This document shows positions 1 through 7,485 of a DNA stretch of 13,881 nucleotides, piece by piece. The position numbers and the translations under genes are program-made. Source of the stretch: Deltaproteobacteria bacterium (GTDB lineage Bacteria; Myxococcota_A; Polyangia; Polyangiales; Houyiibacteriaceae); contig QMMB01000027.1 in NCBI GenBank assembly GCA_003647035.1, forward strand, positions 1 through 13,881. The letters run 5' to 3'. Position 1 is the first letter of the stretch, and every line of letters starts with the position of its first letter. The notes under the pieces are model-generated. The model was given only the letters and a program-made list of their open reading frames with translations. It ran no database searches and was not told the DNA's origin.

Positions 1-423
1 CAAGCCTTCCTTGCCGACCAGGCCCTCGAACGCGGGGGCCACCTTCTCGCGCACCCGACCGAGCTTCTCCTAGGTCTCGAGGAGGCCGGGCAGCACCAAG
101 ACGTTCATCGCCGGGATCAACAAGCTCATACCCGTCATGGTGACGACGCCGCCGTCCAGCTGACCTACGCGCATCTTGCGAACGAAGTCGCGCTCGTCGC
201 CCTGCGAACCGCCCGGGTAGAAGCGCAGCTGAAGCTTCCCGTCGGTCTTATCTTTGAGGGTCTTGTTCCACGCGTTGAGGACTTTCATCCACGATGAGCC
301 CGCGGGAGCCAGGGAGGCGATCCGAAGGGTGTAGCCTTCTTCAGCCTTCGTGGTCGTGGTGGTCCCTGGCAGCGCAATAGCGGCAGCCACGAGTAGCAAA
401 ACTGGCACAAGACGGCGATTCAT
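1..423 (-). pseudogene. TRAP transporter substrate-binding protein (DctP family), interrupted by in-frame amber; partial at left edge
   Basis: Would be the periplasmic receptor of a tripartite ATP-independent (TRAP) importer, which binds small acids and hands them to membrane subunits not present here. The ATG at 423 is chosen because a purine-rich RBS (GAGGAAAGG) lies 9 bases upstream and a signal peptide follows at once (MNRR, then a hydrophobic run to about residue 20, cleavage near TKA/EE around residue 27). The mature start RIASLAPAGSSWMK, then FYPGGSQGDERDFVRKMRVGQLDG, is typical of the family. Codon 118 (positions 70-72) is TAG. The same frame then stays open for 23 codons to the window edge, reading EKLGRVREKVAPAFEGLVGK, which fits the next part of the family. 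In relatives I know, the stop position is usually Tyr (LPFLFRSYEE-type), so TAC/TAT to TAG is one substitution. A complete protein is about 330-350 residues. It is either a decayed gene, a base error, or a gene under suppression. The family call is firm; the pseudogene status is not, because the rest is off-window. Confidence 0.75.
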
Positions 424-573
424 CTTCAAAAACCTTTCCTCTCGCGAGAGAGCCCGCCGAGACTCACAAGGAACGCCTCCCTCGTCAATACGAACTGCGC
501 GCTTTCTGAGCATTCGGGGCACTTCTATCCTCGAACCATACGACGAGCTGAGCCCGCATTTTACTCAACGCCA

Positions 574-587
574 GGCCTGTCCAGGCC
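574..587. repeat. Short perfect palindrome between cusA-like stop and TRAP gene
   Basis: GGCCTG and CAGGCC flank a 2-base centre, inside an imperfect tandem of CCAGGCC (571-577 and 581-587). It lies about 20 bases past the stop of the efflux operon, in the 185-bp gap before the TRAP gene on the same strand. The position suits a transcription terminator for the operon, but no T-run follows on the minus strand, so an intrinsic terminator is not demonstrated. I see nothing else definite in this gap apart from the RBS of the TRAP gene. Confidence 0.3.
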
Positions 588-608
588 CAGATTGACCGCC
601 TTTCGGGC

Positions 609-3600
609 CTACCCGGCCTGCCGCCGCCCTTGCCCCTGTCCAATCCGGCGCTCCTCCACCCACGCGTACAACACCGGCACCACAAACAGCGTTAGCAGTA
701 TCGCTCCCATTCCGCCTATCGAGGGAAGGGCCATCGGGACCATTACATCGGCGCCCCTGCCTTGAGATGTGATGACTGGGAGTAGGGCCAACGCTGTCGT
801 AGCCGTCGTCATCAAGCACGGGCGTACTCGCCGCTGTCCTGCCTCGACCGCCCGCTCGCGAACTTCCTCGACCGTGTGTGCAGGGGCGGCCCTGAATCGT
901 TGTGCGAGATACGTCGCCATGACGACGCCCGTATCCGTTGCGATCCCGAGCAGCGCGATCACGCCAACCCAAACGGCAACCGAGAGGTTGACGGTGCCGA
1001 TGTGGAGTAGGTGCTGGAGGTCGGTGCCGAAGAGCTCGAAGTTCAGGAACCACGGGCGTCCGTAGAGCCATATGAGAATGAAGCCTCCGGCGACACAGAG
1101 GACGACGCCCGAGTAGATGATGAGCGTCGTGACGACTCGGCGGAACTGAAGGTAGAGGAGCAGAAATACGAGGGTGAGTGCGACCGGAATGAGCAGGATC
1201 AAGCGCTGCTCGCTTCGCACCTGATTCTCGTAACTGCCGGCGAACCGGTAGCTGACTCCCCCGGGGACATCGAGCTCACCACTCTCGATCTTCGCTGCCA
1301 GAAACGCTCGCGCATCGTTGACGACATCGACTTCGGACAGCTCCGGAAACTTGTCGAACAAGACGTAGCTGGTCAGAAACGTGTCTTCGGACTTGATGAC
1401 CTGCGGCCCCTTCACGTACCGAACCTCCGTGAGCTGCTCGAGGGGAATCTGCTCTCCGCCGGGTGCCGACACGAGCACGCGGCCGAGCGCCTCGATACTG
1501 TCTCGCTCCTCGCGCATGTAGCGCACCCGAACCGGATAGCGTTCGCGGCCTTCTACCGTCGTCGTGAGCGTTCGGCCGCCCAGGGCGACTTGAATGACGT
1601 CTTGCACGCGGCCGATCGTCAGTCCGTATCGACCGATCGCTTCTCGATTGATGTCGATCTCGATATACGGCTTGCCAACGACACGGTCCGCGAAGACGGT
1701 TTCCGGACGGATTCCATCGACCTCGCGAAGGAGCCCCTCGAGCTTCATCCCGAACGACTCGATCGTCTCGAGCGTGGGCCCGTAGACCTTGATGCCCATC
1801 GGCGCTCGCATCCCGCTCTGAAGCATGATGATTCGGGTGTTGATCGGCATGAGCATGGGCGCGCTGGTAAGGCCCGGGGCCTCGCCCGCCTTGACGATCT
1901 CTTCCCAGATATCCGCTGGCGAGCGAATGTGGTCCCGCCAATTGCGAACGCGATTCCCATCCGCGTCGACACCGTACTCTGGCTTGTAGGTGACCACCGT
2001 TTCGAACATCGAAATCGGTGCTGGATCTAGCGGGCTCTCTGCGCGTCCGAGCTTGCCGACCGCGCGGTCGACCTCGGGGATCTCCTGAATCGCCGCGTCC
2101 ATCGTGTGCAGCATGTCGAGCGCCTGACCGAACGACGCATGGGGCATCGTGGTGGGCATGTACAGGAACGACCCCTCGTCGAACGGAGGCATGAATTCAC
2201 GTCCGAGACTCGACCAGGAGGCCACACCCCCGACCAGCACGGCCATGGGAAGGGCCAACGCTAGTGCCTTGTGCCTCAACGACCATCGGAGCACCGGCAC
2301 ATAGACACTTTGGAACGCGAAGAATGCCACTAGGAGGCCGCCGATCACGAAGACCACGAAAAGGAAGTTGATGATGAAATGATGTCCGGGCCCGAGGGGA
2401 AGCCAGCTGCGTGTGAGTAGAAGTGCCACGGCCAGCACGATCACGGGGAGCGAGATGGTCGCGATCCGCGAACGCTTGGGCACCGCGGGGGACGTCTTCG
2501 CTGCGCCCGGCTTCGTGGGGCGCCGAAGGATCAGATGCGCGAGCGCCGGCAGCGCAAGCATCGACACGAACAGTGCGGCCATGATGGCGAACGATTTGGT
2601 GTATGCGACCGGCCTGAAAAGCTTCCCTTCCGCCGCCGTGAGAGCGAAGACGGGTAAGAAACTGACGACGGTGGTCAGCGCGGACGTCACCACCGCTGGG
2701 GCCACCTCCGCCGTCGCGTGCGCGATGATTCGCGCGCGGCTCTTGTCCGCCGGCGCGCTCGCGAGGTGAGAAACGATGTTCTCGGTGAACACGATTGCCA
2801 TGTCCACCATCGTGCCGATCGCGATCGCGATCCCCGCCAGTGCCATGATGTTGGCGTCGACACCGGTCGTCTTCATCGCGACGAACGCGGCCAGCACCGC
2901 AAGCGGTAGCACCGCCGAAATCAGGAGCGAGCTCCTCAGGTTGCGTAGCATCACCAGGACGATGATCACGGTCACTAGGATTTGCTGGAACAGCGCGGTC
3001 GACAGAGTGTCGAGGGTTTCGTGAATGAGGGTAGTGCGGTCGTAGAAAGGGTGGATCGTCACTTGGCTCGTGGTGCCGTCGGCGAGGGTTCGCTTGGGTA
3101 GGCCGGGCGCGATCTCGGCGATCTTGGCTTTCACGCGCTGGATGACTTCCATCGGATTTTCGCCGTAGCGAACCACGACGACGCCTCCGACGGCTTCAGC
3201 ACCCGCATCGTCCAGGGCGCCCCGGCGCTGAGCGGGTCCGAGCGTGACGCGCGCGACGTCGGCGATCCGGATTGGGGTGTGCTTGCGCGTGGTGATTACG
3301 GTCTGCTCCAGATCGCCCACCGTCCGAATGAACCCCAAGCCCCGCACGAGGTATTCCGTACGATTAATCTCGAGTGTGCGCGCGCCAACGTCCAAATTGG
3401 ATTCGCGAACCGCCTTCGCGATTTGTTCGATGGTCACTCCACTCGCAAGCATGGCTTCGGGGTCGACGTCGACTTGGTATTCGCGCACATAGCCACCGAT
3501 GGAAGCGACCTCGGAGACGCCTGGCACGGATTGGAGGGCGAAGCGCACAACCCAATCTTGCGTCGATCGAAGCTCGTGCAGGTCCCATCCCCCTACGAGC

Positions 3601-4136
3601 TCTCCTTCGGGGCCTCGTCCTTCGAGGGTGTACCAGAACACCTGTCCGAGCGCGGTGGCGTCCGGCCCGAGCGCGGGCGCCACACCATCGGGGAGTGTGC
3701 CAGCAGGCAGTGATGCGAGCTTCTCGAGAACGCGTGAGCGCGACCAATAGAATTCCACGCCTGCATCGAAGATGACGTAGATGGTCGAGAAGCCAAACAT
3801 GGACGAGCTTCTCACCGTGCGCACACCGGGGATTCCGAGGAGCGCGGTGGTGAGGGGGTAGCTGACCTGATCTTCGACGTCGCGCGGCGAGCGGCCTTGC
3901 CACTCGGTGAAGACGATCTGTTGATTCTCTCCGATGTCCGGGATCGCGTCGACCGGAACCCGATCGCGCGCCATCCCTCCGAGATCCCAATCAAAAGGGG
4001 CCACGTAGACTCCACCAACGACCACTCCCGCGACGAGGACGAAGACGATCAGCTTGTTGTCGACGAAAAAGCGGAGGAACGATTCCCAGATGGGCGACAC
4101 GACCTCCCTCGGGTTGGGTTTTTCACTGGAAGTCAA
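609..4136 (-). CDS. cusA: CusA/CzcA-family heavy-metal efflux RND transporter (Cu/Ag type)
   Basis: Inner-membrane proton-driven pump of a CusCBA-type complex that exports periplasmic Cu(I)/Ag(I). It is 1175 residues, longer than E. coli CusA (1047). Early motifs RVPVDAIPDIGENQQ and GRSPRDVEDQVSYPL are family hallmarks. The three methionines of the CusA metal site (M573/M623/M672 in E. coli) are present as M660 (FLYMP), M710 (ISMFET) and M771 (IIMLQSGM), supporting Cu/Ag over Zn/Co. The TM4 acidic residue is D445 (GTMVDMAIVF). At the other two proton-relay positions E939 is D1068 (ATDTGVV) and K984 is C1107 (RVRPCLMT). An extra stretch at about residues 539-607 contains two more hydrophobic segments between the usual TM6 and TM7. 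The start is TTG, chosen because it overlaps the upstream adaptor stop (TTGA) and AGGGG lies about 8 bases upstream; a GTG 12 codons inside has its purine run too close. It is the last gene of the operon. Family call very sure; substrate inferred from the Met triad. Confidence 0.93.
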   Translation of the reverse strand: MTSSEKPNPREVVSPIWESFLRFFVDNKLIVFVLVAGVVVGGVYVAPFDWDLGGMARDRVPVDAIPDIGENQQIVFTEWQGRSPRDVEDQVSYPLTTALLGIPGVRTVRSSSMFGFSTIYVIFDAGVEFYWSRSRVLEKLASLPAGTLPDGVAPALGPDATALGQVFWYTLEGRGPEGELVGGWDLHELRSTQDWVVRFALQSVPGVSEVASIGGYVREYQVDVDPEAMLASGVTIEQIAKAVRESNLDVGARTLEINRTEYLVRGLGFIRTVGDLEQTVITTRKHTPIRIADVARVTLGPAQRRGALDDAGAEAVGGVVVVRYGENPMEVIQRVKAKIAEIAPGLPKRTLADGTTSQVTIHPFYDRTTLIHETLDTLSTALFQQILVTVIIVLVMLRNLRSSLLISAVLPLAVLAAFVAMKTTGVDANIMALAGIAIAIGTMVDMAIVFTENIVSHLASAPADKSRARIIAHATAEVAPAVVTSALTTVVSFLPVFALTAAEGKLFRPVAYTKSFAIMAALFVSMLALPALAHLILRRPTKPGAAKTSPAVPKRSRIATISLPVIVLAVALLLTRSWLPLGPGHHFIINFLFVVFVIGGLLVAFFAFQSVYVPVLRWSLRHKALALALPMAVLVGGVASWSSLGREFMPPFDEGSFLYMPTTMPHASFGQALDMLHTMDAAIQEIPEVDRAVGKLGRAESPLDPAPISMFETVVTYKPEYGVDADGNRVRNWRDHIRSPADIWEEIVKAGEAPGLTSAPMLMPINTRIIMLQSGMRAPMGIKVYGPTLETIESFGMKLEGLLREVDGIRPETVFADRVVGKPYIEIDINREAIGRYGLTIGRVQDVIQVALGGRTLTTTVEGRERYPVRVRYMREERDSIEALGRVLVSAPGGEQIPLEQLTEVRYVKGPQVIKSEDTFLTSYVLFDKFPELSEVDVVNDARAFLAAKIESGELDVPGGVSYRFAGSYENQVRSEQRLILLIPVALTLVFLLLYLQFRRVVTTLIIYSGVVLCVAGGFILIWLYGRPWFLNFELFGTDLQHLLHIGTVNLSVAVWVGVIALLGIATDTGVVMATYLAQRFRAAPAHTVEEVRERAVEAGQRRVRPCLMTTATTALALLPVITSQGRGADVMVPMALPSIGGMGAILLTLFVVPVLYAWVEERRIGQGQGRRQAG

Positions 4137-5503
4137 TGCGGATGCCCCTGCATGTGATGCTCATTGCCGCCCGTTGGGGCCGGCGCCTCGTTGTCGTCAG
4201 GAACAGTCATCATCGAGTCGCCGCCTTGAATCTGCAGATCTGCGTCGATGGCAAACGCCCCGTGCACCACGACCCGCTCTCCCTCCCGTAGCCCGGCAAG
4301 AACGGGGTAGAGGTCGCCCATGCGAGGTCCGAGCGTTACCAGTCTGGCTTCGTAAGTCGGCTCCTCCGCGTCCTCGACCTCGACGTAGACGACTGACCTG
4401 CGTCCCGTGAAAAGTGGGGCTGTGGCCGGAACGACGACCGGCGCCTCCCCGCCGGGCTCATGCGCGGCGCCGCTTTGCACGCTGGCCTCTACGAACATGC
4501 CGGGCCGGAGCCGTCGGTCCTGGTTCTTCACTTCGACTCGCACGCGGGCGGTTCGGGTGTTTGGATCGAGCACCGGATCCACGAACGTGACGCGCCCCTT
4601 GAATATCTCACCGGGCAGCGCTGCCACTCGAATCAAGACCTGTTGGCCCACGTCGAGCCGTGAAAGATCGCTTTCGTAGGCGTCTAATTGTACCCAAAGC
4701 GTCGATAGGTCCGCGATACGGTACAGCCCGCTTCCTGTAACCACGTAGTTGCCCTGTGTGGCGAGCCGCTCGATGACCGTGCCCCTGAACGGGGTGCGAA
4801 TGCGGACCCTCTCCGATGGTTTGTCGGCGCGTTCCATGGCACGCAGCTCGCCGTCGGGGACACCCAACAGCCGCAACCGATCGCGCGACGCGTTGAGGGC
4901 AGCTTCCGCCGCCCTACTTGCGCTGGGCGTCGCGGTCTGCCGCAAGCGTTCGAACTGCTGTCTCGCCTGAATCAGGTCCTGATGCGCGGTATACACTTCA
5001 GGGCTGTAGAGGGTGGCGATCACCTGGCCGCGCTTCACGCGTTCGCCCGTCGTGCTCACGTGCAGGCGGTCGATTCGTCCACCGATCCATGCGGTGACGG
5101 TTCGCAAGCTCCGCTCATCGTAGTCGACGCGTCCGAGCAGCCGGCGCTCCACTCCGCCCGACCCCAACCGCTTGGCGGGCGCGGTTCGCACGCGTGCGAG
5201 AATCTTCGCGCGCTCCGAAAGTGAGACGCGTCGCGCCTCGTCGCTGTCGGTGCTCCGCTCGACCGGGATCAGGTCCATGCCGCAGATCGGGCACGGCCCG
5301 GCTTCCGTTTTTCGGATCTGCGGATGCATCGCGCAAGTCCAGATCGTTTCCTTCGCGACGTGGGTGCGTACCGGGGGGTCTGCCTCGGGGGCTTCGGAGC
5401 TCCCGAGTAGCCGCCCACCGAGGCCGAAGGCGACCGCTGCGACGATGGGGAGTGCGACCCACGGTGCAGTTCTTGCCAAGCGCGTCTTGTTGGCCTGTTT
5501 CAT
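4133..5503 (-). CDS. cusB: CusB-type efflux adaptor (periplasmic membrane-fusion protein) with N-terminal heavy-metal-binding motif
   Basis: Periplasmic adaptor linking the RND pump to the outer-membrane channel. It is 456 residues. The ATG at 5503 is preferred over in-frame starts further up because AAGGAGAG sits about 6 bases before it and it forms an ATGA overlap with the upstream channel gene. Order: N-terminal membrane/signal segment about 13-33; heavy-metal-binding motif about 55-80 (WTCAMHP, then GPCPICGMDLIP: C57, M59, H60, C71, C74, M76); first half of the barrel/lipoyl region; short coiled-coil hairpin about 175-225; second lipoyl half (RIRTPFRGTVIERLATQGN); beta-barrel (LWVQLDAYESDLSRLDVGQ) and membrane-proximal domain. 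The C-terminus ends in a His/Met-rich tail, NEHHMQGHPH, which may also hold metal. No separate CusF-like chaperone is seen, so the N-terminal motif could serve that role (inference). Its stop overlaps the TTG start of the pump gene, indicating translational coupling. Confidence 0.92.
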   Translation of the reverse strand: MKQANKTRLARTAPWVALPIVAAVAFGLGGRLLGSSEAPEADPPVRTHVAKETIWTCAMHPQIRKTEAGPCPICGMDLIPVERSTDSDEARRVSLSERAKILARVRTAPAKRLGSGGVERRLLGRVDYDERSLRTVTAWIGGRIDRLHVSTTGERVKRGQVIATLYSPEVYTAHQDLIQARQQFERLRQTATPSASRAAEAALNASRDRLRLLGVPDGELRAMERADKPSERVRIRTPFRGTVIERLATQGNYVVTGSGLYRIADLSTLWVQLDAYESDLSRLDVGQQVLIRVAALPGEIFKGRVTFVDPVLDPNTRTARVRVEVKNQDRRLRPGMFVEASVQSGAAHEPGGEAPVVVPATAPLFTGRRSVVYVEVEDAEEPTYEARLVTLGPRMGDLYPVLAGLREGERVVVHGAFAIDADLQIQGGDSMMTVPDDNEAPAPTGGNEHHMQGHPH

Positions 5504-6885
5504 CGTCGCTCTCCTTGTTTTGTCGGTGCCACCGGGTGCCCGACCACCGCTTCGAGCACCGCCCACGCTCGGGCATGATGCGCGCGGCTGCGGGCGAGCT
5601 CGAGTTGAAGCTCGAGGAGCTCCTTTTGGACCAGCAGGGCGGACGCGACGGTCGAGCGCCCGCTCTGATAGCTGCCCAACACCGATTGAAAGGTAGTCTC
5701 CGCCTGTGGAATGAGCGTGTTTCGGTAGAGGTCGATTCTCCTCTGTGCATCCCGCACTGCCGACATCGCCGCAACGAGCTGTGCATCGGCTGTCTGCAGT
5801 GCCGCGTCACGATCCGCGCGGTACGCAGCGCCCTCGGCGCGTGCCGCACTCATGGCGTCGCGGTAGTTCCGGCCCCAAAGCGGAATGCTGAGGCCTGCCG
5901 TTACAGCGACGGCGTCTTGCCCGCTCTTCTCGACGAGCGTGCGCGCCTCGCCGACCACGAGCCACTCCAAGCCTGCGAGCAAGTTCGGCGCCCGTTCCGC
6001 TGCCTCCGCCCGAACCTGCGAATCACTGGCCGAGGCCATCAACTCTGCGACCTCGATGCGCGGGTGCTGTCTGGCCGCACTCTGCAAGGCCTCTTCGCTC
6101 TTGGACGGAAGGCCCTCAAGCGGCGTATCGGTAGCGGTCAATCTCTGCTCGCGGGCGGTTGCGCCGATAGCTCGCAGGAGATCGGCCGTGGCAACCAGCT
6201 GGTCTTCTCGATGCTTTCCGTGGTGATCGTGATGACGCGCAATCCCGAGCTCCACCTGATTGAGGTCGGCGAGCGAAGCAGCGCCCGTACGCACGCGCCC
6301 GCGAACCGTGCCGGCCAACGTTTCGAGCACGATATCGTGCTCATTTTTCAGGTGATGCTCCTCCTGGAGCAGCCAAAGCCTCCAATACGCGTCGGCGACC
6401 GCCTGCTTGACCCCGAGAGCCTCCGCATCGAAGCGCCGCTCCGCTGCTCGAGCTGCATCCGAAGCGGCGTCCGCTCCTGCGCTCAGCGCCGTCGGCCAGG
6501 GGAATGACTGCATTAAGCTCAGCTTGTGCTGCTGCGGTCCCACCCGCGTTTCGATACTCCGAACGTAGTAGCTGTATTGGATGACGGGCTCAGGAATGCG
6601 GCGCGCGCGAGAGATCCGCATGGTCGCGGCTCGCCATCTTTCGAACGAGGCACGCAGTTCCGGGCTTCGCGCGAGCGCAAACGCCAAGTAACTGCTCAAG
6701 GTGCCGTCGAGCGTCAGCTCTGCTTCTGGTGGAGCTCCGTCCTCGGCGACGATCACGCCAGCCGTGGCTAGGTTGTCCCTCGTCGCGGCTTCGTACGTGC
6801 CACGACAACCGACGAGTGCCGCCGTGAGCATCATGACGGCATGGGTCCATCTTGTTTTCATCCCCCGTGGGATATTCCGTTTCAT
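5500..6885 (-). CDS. cusC: CusC/TolC-type outer-membrane efflux lipoprotein
   Basis: Outer-membrane channel of the tripartite metal exporter, 461 residues, a normal length for the family. The start at 6885 has an excellent RBS, AGGAGG, 5 bases upstream; a second ATG 8 codons in has no comparable site. A signal peptide ends in a lipobox LVGC (acylated C27). The rest is the two-repeat TolC pattern: long amphipathic Ala/Arg/Glu-rich helices with the hydrophobic/Gly connector SFPWPTALSAGADAA near residue 120 and its counterpart LSIPLWGRNYRDAMSAA in the second half. Unusually, the periplasmic helix of the first repeat carries a His-rich segment, residues 218-225 HHDHHGKH, where relatives usually have Asp/Glu/Arg/Leu. 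It ends with an ATGA overlap onto the adaptor gene. It lies 153 bp downstream of the small Cys-rich gene; that gap contains no ORF I trust. Family sure; the Cu/Ag role follows from the operon. Confidence 0.9.
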   Translation of the reverse strand: MKRNIPRGMKTRWTHAVMMLTAALVGCRGTYEAATRDNLATAGVIVAEDGAPPEAELTLDGTLSSYLAFALARSPELRASFERWRAATMRISRARRIPEPVIQYSYYVRSIETRVGPQQHKLSLMQSFPWPTALSAGADAASDAARAAERRFDAEALGVKQAVADAYWRLWLLQEEHHLKNEHDIVLETLAGTVRGRVRTGAASLADLNQVELGIARHHDHHGKHREDQLVATADLLRAIGATAREQRLTATDTPLEGLPSKSEEALQSAARQHPRIEVAELMASASDSQVRAEAAERAPNLLAGLEWLVVGEARTLVEKSGQDAVAVTAGLSIPLWGRNYRDAMSAARAEGAAYRADRDAALQTADAQLVAAMSAVRDAQRRIDLYRNTLIPQAETTFQSVLGSYQSGRSTVASALLVQKELLELQLELARSRAHHARAWAVLEAVVGHPVAPTKQGERR

Positions 6886-7038
6886 CGATTCCTCCTCTGA
6901 TTGAACTTGTGTGGTCCGTAGGCGGCGCGGTCCGCCGGCGCTGGAGGCGCGGCAGAGTCCGAATGCTGGCCTCGCTGGCCATGCTGCGCCTCGATCGGCG
7001 CGTGCAAGTCGGCGCTCAGGCCGACGCTACGCTCGAGT

Positions 7039-7452
7039 TCAATTCAGGAAGGAACAGTTACGGATGAAAATCGGTGGGCCGTGAATGTTGGGCGGAGCCC
7101 GCTCCCGGTAGAGCCCGGGATCGCAAACGTGCCTCAACCCGTGGAAGCCGTTGTCGGCCAGGCCGACAAGCACGACCGGGGCCTCGTCCACTTGGAGCGA
7201 AGAGGCCTTCTGGGTCGCGACCAGCTGGTTCGCGCTCGACAGTTCGACGGTGCAACAAGGCTGCGCTTGCAGCTTGACCGTCGTTTCAGGGGCGGCTGCC
7301 TCGCCATGTCCACCGTGCTGCCCCTGCGCATCGCAGTCGCAGTCCGCGACGACCACGCCTCCCATCGAGTGGCAGACATGGAGAACCATGCCAGCCGCAC
7401 CCGAGGCTGCGAGCGGAAGCGAGAATAGTAGCGCGAGAAGGCGACCACGCAT
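7039..7452 (-). CDS. Small secreted Cys/His-rich protein, HYC_CC_PP-like
   Basis: First gene of the efflux operon. It encodes 137 residues from the ATG at 7452, or 142 from the ATG at 7467; neither has a clear RBS, and the shorter gives the cleaner signal peptide (MRGRLLALLFSLPLAASGAA). Mature features: HVCHSM (H25, C27, H28, M30), a CDCD pair (C38, C40) followed by a His/Gly stretch QHGGHG, a vicinal pair PCC (C66, C67), HVC (H108, C110), two Pro pairs (120-121, 126-127) and a C-terminal RNCSFLN. The order HxC, CC, PP and the hydrophobic tail match what I recall of the small HYC_CC_PP family that sits beside metal efflux operons; I could not search for it. Seven Cys, several His and a Met in an exported protein suggest metal binding, perhaps as a periplasmic copper chaperone or scavenger standing in for CusF (inference). 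The strong antisense reading frame here belongs to this gene only up to about 7467. Confidence 0.72.
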   Translation of the reverse strand: MRGRLLALLFSLPLAASGAAGMVLHVCHSMGGVVVADCDCDAQGQHGGHGEAAAPETTVKLQAQPCCTVELSSANQLVATQKASSLQVDEAPVVLVGLADNGFHGLRHVCDPGLYRERAPPNIHGPPIFIRNCSFLN

Positions 7453-7485
7453 GACCAAATGAATCATAGCATGTATTTTCCAGTC
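7453..7485. promoter_or_regulatory. Minimal divergent start region between efflux operon and Cu-ATPase gene
   Basis: Only 33 bp separate the preferred starts of the two divergent genes (7452 minus, 7486 plus); with the longer in-frame alternatives (7467 minus, 7459 plus) the two genes would overlap by 9 bp. Neither has a good RBS. On the plus strand ATGACC (7451-7456) and TATTTT (7474-7479) are 17 bases apart, and the ATG at 7486 falls where transcription would begin. On the minus strand TATGAT (7463-7468) lies 10 bases before the ATG at 7452. Both fit leaderless or near-leaderless transcripts. These are hexamer matches by eye, so they are weak; any regulator site must overlap coding sequence. 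Confidence 0.3.

Noticed and set aside
424..522. N-terminal extension of the TRAP receptor to a start at 522
   Set aside because: It would bury the signal peptide behind 33 charged residues; the ATG at 423 has a good RBS and the signal peptide begins there.
1011..2030. A 339-codon open frame on the plus strand inside the RND pump gene
   Set aside because: Antisense shadow of well-conserved CusA sequence; its translation (Asp/Glu/Arg/Leu-rich) shows no domain or signal.
5194..6507. A 437-codon plus-strand frame across the adaptor and channel genes
   Set aside because: It crosses the ends of two clear minus-strand genes, has no RBS or motif, and is explained by codon bias of the opposite strand.
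6886..7038. Possible small ORF (His/Gln/Pro-rich translation) in the gap between the Cys-rich gene and the channel gene
   Set aside because: No plausible start codon with an RBS, and the frame runs into the channel gene; too short to separate from chance.
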